From the NCBI GenBank assembly GCA_947575805.1, contig CANPOY010000031.1, positions 1 to 36,023 of the forward strand: DNA of 36,023 bases, read 5' to 3'. The DNA is from an uncultured Lachnospiraceae bacterium (GTDB lineage: Bacteria; Bacillota; Clostridia; Lachnospirales; Lachnospiraceae). Shown here one piece after another: positions 1 to 6,186 of this stretch. The stretch's first letter is position 1. Every line of letters begins with the position of its first letter. A program made the translations under genes and the position numbers. The notes beneath the pieces were generated by a model that searched no databases, was not told the origin of the DNA, and saw only the letters and a program-made list of their open reading frames with translations.

Positions 1-44
1 AACTTGATTTTTTTAGCCACAAATGTTACAAAAAAGCTTGACCA

Positions 45-506
45 CTACAAAGCAATCTGCTTTTCTGAACGAATCTTCATTTGATAAGGATTTTTTACCG
101 TGATTAGGATCTGCTCTCCCAATATACTGCTTTCTATGGTTTCATGCAGTTTAACCAAACCATAGTGCAGTCTGTCAAAATCAATGTCTGCTTTATTTGT
201 CCTAAATAACTGCATATTTTTACCATACATTTCCGCAAGTTGAATATCATTGTCTAAAAAACACTGATATTCTTCTTTTGGTATAGAAGAAACCTTCTTT
301 CGTTCATAAATTGCAAGGTTAAGCGTATGTTTGCATTCCACGCAGTGATAAATCAGCCAGATATCCAGTCTGTTCCCGTTGGCATTAACGCGAAACTTTT
401 TTGTGTTAATAAAGTGTGTCTTTGTGCCACATTTAGGACAATTCCTGATAATCCAAAAAGAATCTTTCAGTACAATTTCATATTCAATTTTTTTAAAATA
501 GCTCAT
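45..506 (-). CDS. DUF1062 family zinc-ribbon-like protein
   Basis: A soluble protein of 153 residues that matches my recollection of the DUF1062 family (function unknown). What is seen: a CPKC pair near residue 25 and a CVEC pair about 32 residues later, spaced like a zinc ribbon, with the family-typical stretch KFRVNANGNRLD between them. No signal peptide or membrane segment is visible. An ATG two codons further upstream (512) directly abuts the AGGAG, whereas the ATG at 506 lies six bases behind it, so 506 is preferred. The C-terminal part is charged and helical-looking. It is the last gene at the left edge and the local DNA is AT-rich. No function can be assigned beyond a possible metal- or nucleic-acid-binding role. 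Confidence 0.75.
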   Translation of the reverse strand: MSYFKKIEYEIVLKDSFWIIRNCPKCGTKTHFINTKKFRVNANGNRLDIWLIYHCVECKHTLNLAIYERKKVSSIPKEEYQCFLDNDIQLAEMYGKNMQLFRTNKADIDFDRLHYGLVKLHETIESSILGEQILITVKNPYQMKIRSEKQIAL

Positions 507-536
507 ATGCATCTCCTGTTCATTTCATGTCACGAT

Positions 537-643
537 GCATGGGCTATTACATTATTTAATTTTATTTCCGAGAATTGTATGCAATAGCCATGCTATGCAG
601 AATAAACAGGTGTAGTCATAAAAATCTTTCTCCTCTCATTATA
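537..643 (-). promoter_or_regulatory. Possible leader: -10 box, 8-codon mini-ORF and long hairpin upstream of the DUF1062 gene
   Basis: Reading the minus strand there is a TATAAT (638-643), then a GAGGAG followed about ten bases later by an ATG that opens an 8-residue reading frame MTTPVYSA (593-619). Right behind its stop come the arms of an inverted repeat (583-593 with 537-548, one bulged base, 34-base loop). The DUF1062 start follows at 506. This order resembles leader-peptide attenuators, but no -35 box was recognised, and both the peptide and the hairpin may be fortuitous. Confidence 0.3.
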
Positions 644-653
644 TTTTCAATCA

Positions 654-836
654 TCATAGTTCGCTCTGGGCAAACAGGTTATCTTTTCCCATGCCGCATA
701 CGAATGGATTAGAGTCATAAAAATGGCAGAAATCCAGGAAGTCAGAACTCGCGGCGGCTTTCCAATTCACCTTTATCCGGCATATTCCACAAACGTTCCG
801 ATATTTTTCTGCTATAATCCATAATCCGGTCTCCCT
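654..836 (-). pseudogene. Probable gene relic in the 550-bp gap before the DUF1062 gene
   Basis: The gap 507-1062 holds no intact gene. An open frame of about 60 codons without any ATG/GTG/TTG start runs here; its product contains the protein-like stretch DFLDFCHFYDSNPFVCGMG. An overlapping frame just upstream also looks protein-like (RIMDYSRKISERLWNMP) and ends in a stop where the first continues. The simplest reading is a decayed or frameshifted small gene. I do not recognise the family, and chance open frames cannot be excluded. Confidence 0.3.
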
Positions 837-988
837 CTATGACTTTACCGTAATCAAACCGCTATTTCCTTTATGGTATAACATAACAGATCTTAATCCC
901 GCCTTCCACCTCACACATTTTAATAAAAATATGTGAGCGTGCACCAGAAATAAAATACAGATAAACTCTGGCCAACATACCGAAATAC

Positions 989-1034
989 AAAAAAACAACG
1001 GAGGTTGCCGCCATCATGGACGACATCCTCCGTT
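989..1034 (-). terminator. Rho-independent terminator of the toxin/immunity-like operon
   Basis: On the minus strand AACGGAGG (1027-1034) pairs with CCTCCGTT (997-1004) around a 22-base loop and is followed by a run of eight T. It lies about 30 bases past the stop of the last membrane-protein copy, so it should end that transcript. Confidence 0.8.
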
Positions 1035-1062
1035 ATATTTTCATTTCACATTACTTCCCCTG

Positions 1063-1647
1063 TCAGTAGGTCCTGACAAACATCCATCGTCCGCCAAGCT
1101 CATGAATCTCTTTAAACAATGGCTCATCACCTACATCGTTCCAATACCTCGAAGGCTCGTATATCATGGCAGACGCTTCGTCATCGGACAAATACACATA
1201 TCCTGAAACATCTGAAAACTTTGTGATGAAAAAAACAATCACATGCTCTCCCACCTTCGAATAATCGGTTTCCTTTGACAAAAACCAATTAGAACCTCCA
1301 CTATAGTCCTGCCATACATGGGTATCTGAAGCCTGGGCGGCCTCCTTCACGACCTTTTCTGCCTCGCTCTGATAAAACGGCTTTAGCAGTACAAAATGCA
1401 GCTGCTCCAAAGCGGCTCTCGATTTGGTCCACTGGAAGGTAAAGAACACTCCCAGAAGAAACAAACAGATACTGAACGCCGCCACTGGCCATTTCTTTTT
1501 TACGACCCCAAACACAGCCATGCCTCCCAGGATCAGCAGCACAATCCCTCGCCGGGCTAAAATAATGTACAGAAATACCAGCAGCAGATAGCACAGCAGG
1601 AGACAGCAACCCCGGACATATTTATTATGGGTATCAAGGCGCATCAT
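1063..1647 (-). CDS. Three-helix membrane protein, candidate immunity protein (downstream copy)
   Basis: Unrecognised family. From the preferred ATG (1647) it has 194 residues: three hydrophobic helices at about 14-31, 35-48 and 53-71, then a soluble domain of about 120 residues. An ATG four codons upstream exists, but it lies inside the GATGAGGG that serves as Shine-Dalgarno for the later one. Over the first ~110 residues it differs from its tandem copy by a single substitution. The next ~67 residues are strongly diverged, and the last 18 (LFKEIHELGGRWMFVRTY) are identical again. The position behind a toxin-like gene, the membrane location and the duplication with local diversification suggest an immunity role. 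That is inference; no known immunity family was recognised. Confidence 0.7.
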   Translation of the reverse strand: MMRLDTHNKYVRGCCLLLCYLLLVFLYIILARRGIVLLILGGMAVFGVVKKKWPVAAFSICLFLLGVFFTFQWTKSRAALEQLHFVLLKPFYQSEAEKVVKEAAQASDTHVWQDYSGGSNWFLSKETDYSKVGEHVIVFFITKFSDVSGYVYLSDDEASAMIYEPSRYWNDVGDEPLFKEIHELGGRWMFVRTY

Positions 1648-1669
1648 AATATCCCTCATCTTTTATCAG

Positions 1670-1744
1670 TCAACCCTCTGTTTCATCCTTAGGGTCAAAG
1701 CCGTCCACCGCAGAACTTCCAAAGTGCGGCATACTTGTTTCCAT
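1670..1744 (-). pseudogene. Truncated relic of the toxin C-terminus inside the duplicated unit
   Basis: Between the two membrane-protein genes a 24-codon frame reads METSMPHFGSSAVDGFDPKD and ends ETEG-stop. It aligns with the toxin's HFGSSAVAGFDPKDKIEDW. The codon that is TGG (Trp) in the intact toxin is TGA here. Beyond that stop the frame would still read LIKDEGYYDAP-stop, matching the toxin's own terminus. It is therefore a duplicated toxin tail, closed by a nonsense codon and headless. Whether the short peptide is made is unknown, although a purine-rich GGGGAAGGG precedes its ATG. Confidence 0.75.
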
Positions 1745-1756
1745 GCCCTTCCCCTG

Positions 1757-2341
1757 TCAGTAGGTCCTGACAAACATCCATCGTCCGCCAAGCTCATGAA
1801 TCTCTTTAAACAACGAATCCTCAAGTACAGAAGAATTATACCTCGAAGGATCGGCTATTATGTCAAAAGCTTTATCGTCGGATAAATATACATATCCTGA
1901 TACATCAGAATATTTAGTGACAAAAAAGACAATCACTTGCTCTTCCACCTTTAAATACCATGTTTCTTTTGCCAAAAGCCAATTAGAATTTTCGGCGAAA
2001 TCCTGAAACCAATCGGTATCTGAAGCCTGGGCTGCCTCCTTCACGACCTTTTCTGCCTCGCTCTGATAAAACGGCTTTAGCAGTGCAAAATGCAGCTGCT
2101 CCAAAGCGGCTCTCGATTTGGTCCACTGGAAAGTAAAGAACACTCCCAAAAGAAACAAGCAGATACTGAACGCCGCCACTGGCCATTTCTTTTTTACGAC
2201 CCCAAACACAGCCATGCCTCCCAGGATCAGCAGCACAATCCCTCGCCGGGCTAAAATAATGTACAGAAATACCAGCAGCAGATAGCACAGCAGGAGACAG
2301 CAACCCCGGACATATTTATTATGGGTATCAAGGCGCATCAT
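1757..2341 (-). CDS. Three-helix membrane protein, candidate immunity protein (toxin-proximal copy)
   Basis: This is the tandem homologue of the gene at 1063-1647, of the same length, with the same three predicted helices and a ~120-residue soluble C-terminal domain. Its 5' end overlaps the toxin gene: the toxin's last codons (DEGYYDAP-stop) contain GAGGG as ribosome binding site and ATGATG as start, so the preferred start at 2341 gives a 14-base overlap and probable translational coupling. The central part of the soluble domain (copy positions 1814-2014) differs markedly from the downstream copy, while both flanks are nearly identical. Being the copy coupled to the intact toxin, it is the better candidate for the cognate immunity protein. 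This is inferred from context only. Confidence 0.7.
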   Translation of the reverse strand: MMRLDTHNKYVRGCCLLLCYLLLVFLYIILARRGIVLLILGGMAVFGVVKKKWPVAAFSICLFLLGVFFTFQWTKSRAALEQLHFALLKPFYQSEAEKVVKEAAQASDTDWFQDFAENSNWLLAKETWYLKVEEQVIVFFVTKYSDVSGYVYLSDDKAFDIIADPSRYNSSVLEDSLFKEIHELGGRWMFVRTY

Positions 2342-3212
2342 AATATCCCTCATCTATTGCCGGCCAATCCTCTATTTTATCCTTTGGGTCAAAGCCGGCA
2401 ACAGCAGAACTTCCAAAGTGCAACATGCTTAAATCAAAGAGAACTTTTCCAGTATAGCCATAATTATAATTTCCAATCCAGGATACATGATGATCTTGGT
2501 TGCTTTTTCCCCCGTATTTATAGCAAAAAGTCTCATTATGATAATTAGCATTACTCTTATAATCCCAAGCCCCGCCTTCTCTCACATAATTCACCCAATA
2601 TACGATTGCATAGTCTCTTGCAATAAGTATATTTCCCTGAGCAGCCCACAATATTTGCATTGCATTGTAATAGTTGGAAATAGTCTTATAATTTTCAGCC
2701 GCCGTTGCTTCCACATCCCATTCATTATTACCACATCCATGAGTGCTTGCATAGGGTACTACATTATCGTTCAATGCCATGATATTTGAACTGGCATTAT
2801 CCAATACGTCATCTGTTATTTCGGGTGCACATAAAAACATCGTTTCATAATCCACTGTCAGAAGTCCCAAATCAATCGCATAGTTCCAGATTTCCATCAC
2901 TTCTGCCAATTCGGCATACTGGTCAGCTACCATGCCCTCCAAAGCAAGATGTCCCTCCAGGTCCATATAAACCATATTTCTTTCTTTCAAGTCATTCCAA
3001 CAATCCGCATAATACTGACAAGATATAATATCCTCCCTGTTATCAGCGGCAGGCAGTCCGCACAAATAGGGCACTAACTCTTCAGCCGGCATGGTCTCAA
3101 TCGCTTCATAAACGCTTATAGCAGATTTCGCATCCTCAGCCGCCACAACCGTCATACCGGATGATAATATTAATCCTCCTGCCAACATTAAACTTACAAT
3201 TTTTCGACACAT
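2328..3212 (-). CDS. Secreted protein with polymorphic-toxin-type-44-like C-terminal domain
   Basis: The protein has 294 residues. A signal peptide is clear: charged CRK, hydrophobic core, likely cleavage after VVAA (residue 25). No lipobox or wall anchor is seen. The middle (about 30-200) is acidic and helical and I do not recognise it. The last ~88 residues carry GGAWDYK (213-219), GNYNYGYTG (247-255) and FDPKDKIEDW...DEGYYD (274-292). These resemble the conserved motifs I remember for the bacterial toxin 44 family (Ntox44), predicted to be a nuclease-type toxin of polymorphic toxin systems. A strong AAAGGAGG precedes the ATG. The gene overlaps the first immunity-like gene. The assignment rests on motif memory, so it could instead be another secreted protein of related fold. 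Confidence 0.65.
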   Translation of the reverse strand: MCRKIVSLMLAGGLILSSGMTVVAAEDAKSAISVYEAIETMPAEELVPYLCGLPAADNREDIISCQYYADCWNDLKERNMVYMDLEGHLALEGMVADQYAELAEVMEIWNYAIDLGLLTVDYETMFLCAPEITDDVLDNASSNIMALNDNVVPYASTHGCGNNEWDVEATAAENYKTISNYYNAMQILWAAQGNILIARDYAIVYWVNYVREGGAWDYKSNANYHNETFCYKYGGKSNQDHHVSWIGNYNYGYTGKVLFDLSMLHFGSSAVAGFDPKDKIEDWPAIDEGYYDAP

Positions 3213-3255
3213 ACAATGTTCCTCCTTTCATTTTATATCGCAGAGTCTTATATTT

Positions 3256-3285
3256 ATCATAAATCATCTTTTTTCTATATGTCAA
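3256..3285 (-). promoter_or_regulatory. Sigma-A promoter of the toxin/immunity-like operon
   Basis: TTGACA (complement of 3280-3285) and TATGAT (complement of 3256-3261) are separated by 18 bases. They lie about 45 bases upstream of the toxin start, with AAAGGAGG between. The boxes are near consensus, so expression may be substantial unless repressed. Confidence 0.7.
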
Positions 3286-3300
3286 TAGACTGGGCAGCTA

Positions 3301-4494
3301 TTACTCCCCGCAGTTCTCCCAAACCCCGATCACCGCGATGGTCATGTCATCCCGTACCTTGCCGCCTGCGGCAATCAGGGCCATGCGCAGCAGGTGCTCA
3401 GCCAGCTCTCCGGGGTTCTGTTCCTGCATATCCGCGATAGCCCTGCTGACAGCTGTCTCATATCCCTGCTCACTGAAGGCATCTATCACGCCATCCGACA
3501 TCATAAACAGGTAATCCCCGTCCTGCAGGCCTCTGACGATGGGCTGAGCTTTCACCTGCTGAAATACCCCCAGGGGAAGGTTTCCCTCCGCCAGCTGCTC
3601 CACCTTATTTTCCCTTTTCAAAAAGGTAGCAGCCCCGCCTACCTTTCTGAGCTCGCACTGTCCGCTGTACAGGTTCATGGTACAGATGTCAAGAGTGGGA
3701 TGGTTTCTGTCCTCTCCTGTGGCAAAAAGGGCCGTATTCACCATTTCCACCGCCGCTCCGGCATCATAGCCCGCCTCCAGAAGCTTTTCCATCAGATCCA
3801 GCACCTGTCCGCTGTTTCTCGCCGCCTGCTCCCCGGAGCCTGTGCCGTCGGAGAGCATGACCGTAAGCCTTCCCCGCTCTGTCTCCTGCACCGCGTAATT
3901 GTCACCGGAAATTGTTTCATCCTCCTCCGTCACTCTGGCAAACCCGGTCAGCGCCACATAGCGGGCCTCCCGCTCCACGATATAGCTGTGCGGCTCCCGT
4001 TCTATTGTACCGGGACTTGCCACGGAAAGCCGCAGCCTCCGGTTCAGCAGGACGGAAAGCATGTCCGCAGCCTCCTCCGCAGATACCACAGCCCGCTTGT
4101 CCGCGCTTTTGGGAATCAGGCTCAGAGTGATCACGATAGCCTCCCTCCCGTCATCCCCGGTTATGTAGCATGGATCCTCCGCCCTGATCCCTTCATCCCG
4201 CAGAGCATGGATGATCAAGCGCCTTTTCCTGTCTTCCATAGGTCTGTAGCAAAATACCTCACAGGCAACATCCGTCATAATCTTTGCCATTTCATGGAGA
4301 TGGGTCCTTAATATCTGTCTGTTCTCCCACAGTCTTCTCTCAGAAAGAATTTCCTGCCTGTCCTCCGTATCGGGGCAAAAGCTCCCGTCATAATTCCTTG
4401 CCAGCTCATAAAAGCTGTCTGCATAATTCAAAAGCCTTCTCCTGCACAGCTCTGACACCTGCGCCGTACGAAGGTCACTTTCCACTGTCTTCAT
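3301..4494 (-). CDS. spoIIE: SpoIIE-type PP2C protein phosphatase lacking the membrane domain
   Basis: In sporulation SpoIIE dephosphorylates SpoIIAA and so frees sigma F in the forespore. Here the C-terminal PP2C domain is complete: SDGTGSGEQAARNS, NHPTLDICTMN, MMSDGVIDAF and VRDDMTIAVIG supply the metal-binding aspartates. Before it lies a helical stretch resembling the central SpoIIE region (about residues 10-170). The ten-helix N-terminal membrane domain of the classical ~800-residue protein is absent: no hydrophobic segment is present, and only ~200 bases separate this start from divIC. Starts are uncertain. The ATG at 4494 directly abuts GGAGG, a GTG three codons later has better spacing, and a GTG at 4551 would add 19 residues. 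Its place after divIC and its promoter support the spoIIE call. Confidence 0.85.
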   Translation of the reverse strand: MKTVESDLRTAQVSELCRRRLLNYADSFYELARNYDGSFCPDTEDRQEILSERRLWENRQILRTHLHEMAKIMTDVACEVFCYRPMEDRKRRLIIHALRDEGIRAEDPCYITGDDGREAIVITLSLIPKSADKRAVVSAEEAADMLSVLLNRRLRLSVASPGTIEREPHSYIVEREARYVALTGFARVTEEDETISGDNYAVQETERGRLTVMLSDGTGSGEQAARNSGQVLDLMEKLLEAGYDAGAAVEMVNTALFATGEDRNHPTLDICTMNLYSGQCELRKVGGAATFLKRENKVEQLAEGNLPLGVFQQVKAQPIVRGLQDGDYLFMMSDGVIDAFSEQGYETAVSRAIADMQEQNPGELAEHLLRMALIAAGGKVRDDMTIAVIGVWENCGE

Positions 4495-4598
4495 CCTCCG
4501 CCCCGCTTCCTTTCCATCGTCAATAGGCACAGTGCAATCTACGAAGCACACCCGCGGTTTTCCCGCACCAATGGTCGTTTACACATTGTGCAACGCAA

Positions 4599-4664
4599 AG
4601 TATAGAATTCCCGATCTGTTTTTTTTGTCAAAACCGGGCAGGGCAGACTTAAATTTTTGCGACA
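4599..4664 (-). promoter_or_regulatory. spoIIE promoter with 21-bp spacer and Spo0A-box-like sites
   Basis: Minus strand: TTGACA (4626-4631) and TATACT (4599-4604) are separated by 21 bases, not 17. Spo0A-activated sigma-A promoters such as B. subtilis spoIIE and spoIIG are known for 21-22 base spacers. Two 0A-box-like heptamers, each with one mismatch to TGTCGAA, are present. TGTCGCA (4658-4664, minus strand) lies upstream, and TGTCAAA (4626-4632, plus strand) overlaps the -35 box. The upstream box abuts the divIC terminator's T-run. Confidence 0.7.
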
Positions 4665-4693
4665 AAAAAAGCAGGAGTCTTCAGGCTCCTGCT
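4664..4693 (-). terminator. Terminator at the end of divIC
   Basis: Minus strand AGCAGGAG (4686-4693) pairs with CTCCTGCT (4670-4677) around an 8-base loop and is followed by seven T. The stem overlaps the divIC stop codon. It separates the rqcP-yabP-yabQ-divIC transcript from spoIIE. Confidence 0.9.
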
Positions 4694-5006
4694 ACTCTTC
4701 TTCCTTAAATAAGATCTCACCTTCATAAACCAATCCCAGTTTTTCCCTTGCTATATCTTCGATATATCCCTTGGTCTGAATTTTCTTGGCAAACTCATCC
4801 AGCTCCAGGGAACGGGCTTTCTCTTCGGCAATCTGTTCTTCCAGCAAATGTTGCTCCTGCGCCTTGATATTGATCTTCTGCTGCAGTTCAATGCTGCGCC
4901 ACGCCGCTACCACTACAAGCATCAGCACCACCAGCGATACCAGAAACATACTGAAGCGGTTCTGATTCCTTTTGCGATAGGCAACTCTTCGTCCTGTCCT
5001 TGCCAT
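4692..5006 (-). CDS. divIC: DivIC/FtsB-family septum formation initiator
   Basis: A 104-residue bitopic division protein. A basic N-terminus (GRRVAYRKRNQNR) is followed by one membrane helix at about 19-36 and a coiled coil at about 38-72 (heptad-like ELQQKINIKAQEQHLLEEQ). It ends in the family-typical YIEDIAREKLGLVYEGEILF. DivIC acts outside the membrane with FtsL and DivIB to control septal peptidoglycan synthesis by the divisome. GGGAGGGG precedes the ATG. It is the last gene of the rqcP-yabP-yabQ-divIC group, as in many Firmicutes. Confidence 0.93.
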   Translation of the reverse strand: MARTGRRVAYRKRNQNRFSMFLVSLVVLMLVVVAAWRSIELQQKINIKAQEQHLLEEQIAEEKARSLELDEFAKKIQTKGYIEDIAREKLGLVYEGEILFKEEE

Positions 5007-5026
5007 AGCCCCTCCCTTCCAATGTT

Positions 5027-5494
5027 TTACTGCCCCTTTAAGCCTATTTTAAGCATTTTAAGAAGATACGTCAACCTTATTTTTATCGCTTTCCTGATTC
5101 TGCGGCCAAACCTGTGTATGCCTCTTCCTATTTTCCGCAGTATCAGATGAAACGGCCTCAGCAGCCATCTCAGGATCTTTCCCAATCCTTCCAGAATTTT
5201 TGAAAGAATCAAAGACACATATTTCACAAAGGGAGGACTGAAAAGCTTTCTGTAGAACAGCATTCCAGTCACCGCTCCAAACACGGCAAACCAGCGCAGC
5301 TCCCCGTTGCTCTCATGGTACATAAGCAGAAAGACCGTGCCTCCGCAATAGATCCAGAACCCCAGATCCTCCAGCGACACAAAAAAAGAATTATGGGGAA
5401 CCACTCTGCGGAATATTCTGATGACATCATAGACAAATGTAATAAAAATGCCCGTTAAAAGGGCATGCAGGAGGAATTCGTTTTCAGTTGCCAT
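5027..5494 (-). CDS. yabQ: Spore cortex biosynthesis protein YabQ
   Basis: A 155-residue membrane protein. Helices are visible at about 7-27, 42-60 and 66-82, followed by a long basic amphipathic tail (KILRWLLRPFHLILRKIGRG and beyond). YabQ sits in the outer forespore membrane and is needed for cortex formation in B. subtilis. Identification rests on the FLLHALLTGIFITFVYDVIRIFRR start, which is typical of the family, and on its place between yabP and divIC. It starts five bases after the yabP stop with only a weak ribosome binding site, so translation is probably coupled to yabP. Confidence 0.9.
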   Translation of the reverse strand: MATENEFLLHALLTGIFITFVYDVIRIFRRVVPHNSFFVSLEDLGFWIYCGGTVFLLMYHESNGELRWFAVFGAVTGMLFYRKLFSPPFVKYVSLILSKILEGLGKILRWLLRPFHLILRKIGRGIHRFGRRIRKAIKIRLTYLLKMLKIGLKGQ

Positions 5495-5499
5495 AGGAA

Positions 5500-5787
5500 C
5501 TACCGAAACAGCTTACTCAACAGAGATTCGCTTTTATGCCCGCTTCCTGCCGCATCAGAATATGTAAAGCTGTCTATCCTGCCATCTATATCCACCTCGC
5601 CCTTTTCCAGGGTTAGCCTGCTCACGTGCAGATCATCTCCCTTGATCATCAGCATTCCCTGCTCCGTCTCCAGAAGAATTTCATGAATGTCAAAGGAAAG
5701 TACGTCGTTTACACCGTTTACAGTGCAGTTTTTCCGGTTAGTCATAGTCATCCTGTGCATGCGTGCGCTGCTGTTTAAATCCTCCAT
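5500..5787 (-). CDS. yabP: Sporulation protein YabP
   Basis: A 95-residue soluble YabP/YqfC-family protein: R..MTMTNRKNCTVNGVNDVLSFD followed by ILLETEQGMLMIKGDDLHVSRLTLEKGEVDIDG are family hallmarks. YabP is made under sigma E in the mother cell and works with YabQ in spore cortex assembly. CGGAGGGG lies just before the ATG. The 73-base gap upstream contains an inverted repeat TCCCGG/CCGGGA and a CATAAGCT that loosely resembles a sigma E -10 box. A separate sporulation promoter is therefore possible but not secure. Confidence 0.9.
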   Translation of the reverse strand: MEDLNSSARMHRMTMTNRKNCTVNGVNDVLSFDIHEILLETEQGMLMIKGDDLHVSRLTLEKGEVDIDGRIDSFTYSDAAGSGHKSESLLSKLFR

Positions 5788-5860
5788 AAGCCCCTCCGTT
5801 CAAATTCCCTTTTTAACAGCTTATGCGGAAACATCCCGGTTCATGCACCGGATCCGGGAA

Positions 5861-6100
5861 CTAAATATATCTGAAAAGCTCCTTCGCTTCTTCCTTTTTG
5901 ACTGTCTCCTGCACATCCAGGACCTCCACCTTCACCTCTTTATTGCCAAAGGCGATGGTAATAATATCTCCTTCCTTCACATTTGAGGATGCCTTTGCCG
6001 GTTTATCGTTAATCATAACCCGCCCGCTGTCACAGGCTTCATTCGCCACGGTACGGCGTTTAATCAGGCGCGACACCTTTAAATATTTGTCCAGTCTCAT
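5861..6100 (-). CDS. rqcP: RNA-binding S4 domain protein RqcP (YabO/Hsp15-like)
   Basis: A 79-residue S4-domain protein starting MRLDKYLKVSRLIKRRTVA, with RVMINDKPAKASSNVKEGD as the second half of the S4 fold. In B. subtilis RqcP binds stalled 50S subunits with RqcH and helps C-terminal alanine tailing of incomplete chains (ribosome quality control). An AAGG lies seven bases before the ATG. It is the first gene behind the HU terminator and probably begins the rqcP-yabP-yabQ-divIC unit. A TACAAT about 20-30 bases upstream could be its -10 box, but no convincing -35 was seen. Confidence 0.92.
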   Translation of the reverse strand: MRLDKYLKVSRLIKRRTVANEACDSGRVMINDKPAKASSNVKEGDIITIAFGNKEVKVEVLDVQETVKKEEAKELFRYI

Positions 6101-6134
6101 AAAAATACCTTATCCTTTCTATATTGTACAACAT

Positions 6135-6167
6135 AAAAACGGAGAACCCCTGTTGGAAGGTTCTCCG
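6135..6167 (-). terminator. Terminator of the HU gene
   Basis: Minus strand CGGAGAACC (6159-6167) pairs with GGTTCTCCG (6140-6148), followed by five T. It is about 20 bases past the HU stop codon. Confidence 0.88.
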
Positions 6168-6186
6168 CTGTAATCGAAAGTTCAAC

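Larger units (their letters stand above)
1054..2435 (-). repeat. Tandem duplication, 694-bp period (toxin 3' end plus membrane-protein gene)
   Basis: The two membrane-protein genes start and stop exactly 694 bases apart (stops 1063 and 1757; first ATGs 1659 and 2353), so the units have no net indel. Both begin at their downstream edge with the same CTTCCCCTGTCAG string (1054 and 1749). Similarity runs through the gene and on into the last part of the toxin reading frame, fading near 1735 and 2430. The unit therefore comprises the immunity-like gene plus roughly the last 30 codons of the toxin. Confidence 0.85.

Noticed and set aside
1301..2303. Alternative-frame proteins (MLSPAVLSAAG...) inside both duplicated genes
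   Set aside because: They are preserved only because the underlying membrane-protein DNA is duplicated; they have no start signals and no family resemblance.
3394..4311. A 305-codon open frame on the plus strand opposite spoIIE
   Set aside because: It is the mirror of a well-identified phosphatase gene in GC-rich codons, its product has no recognisable domain, and it has no ribosome binding site.
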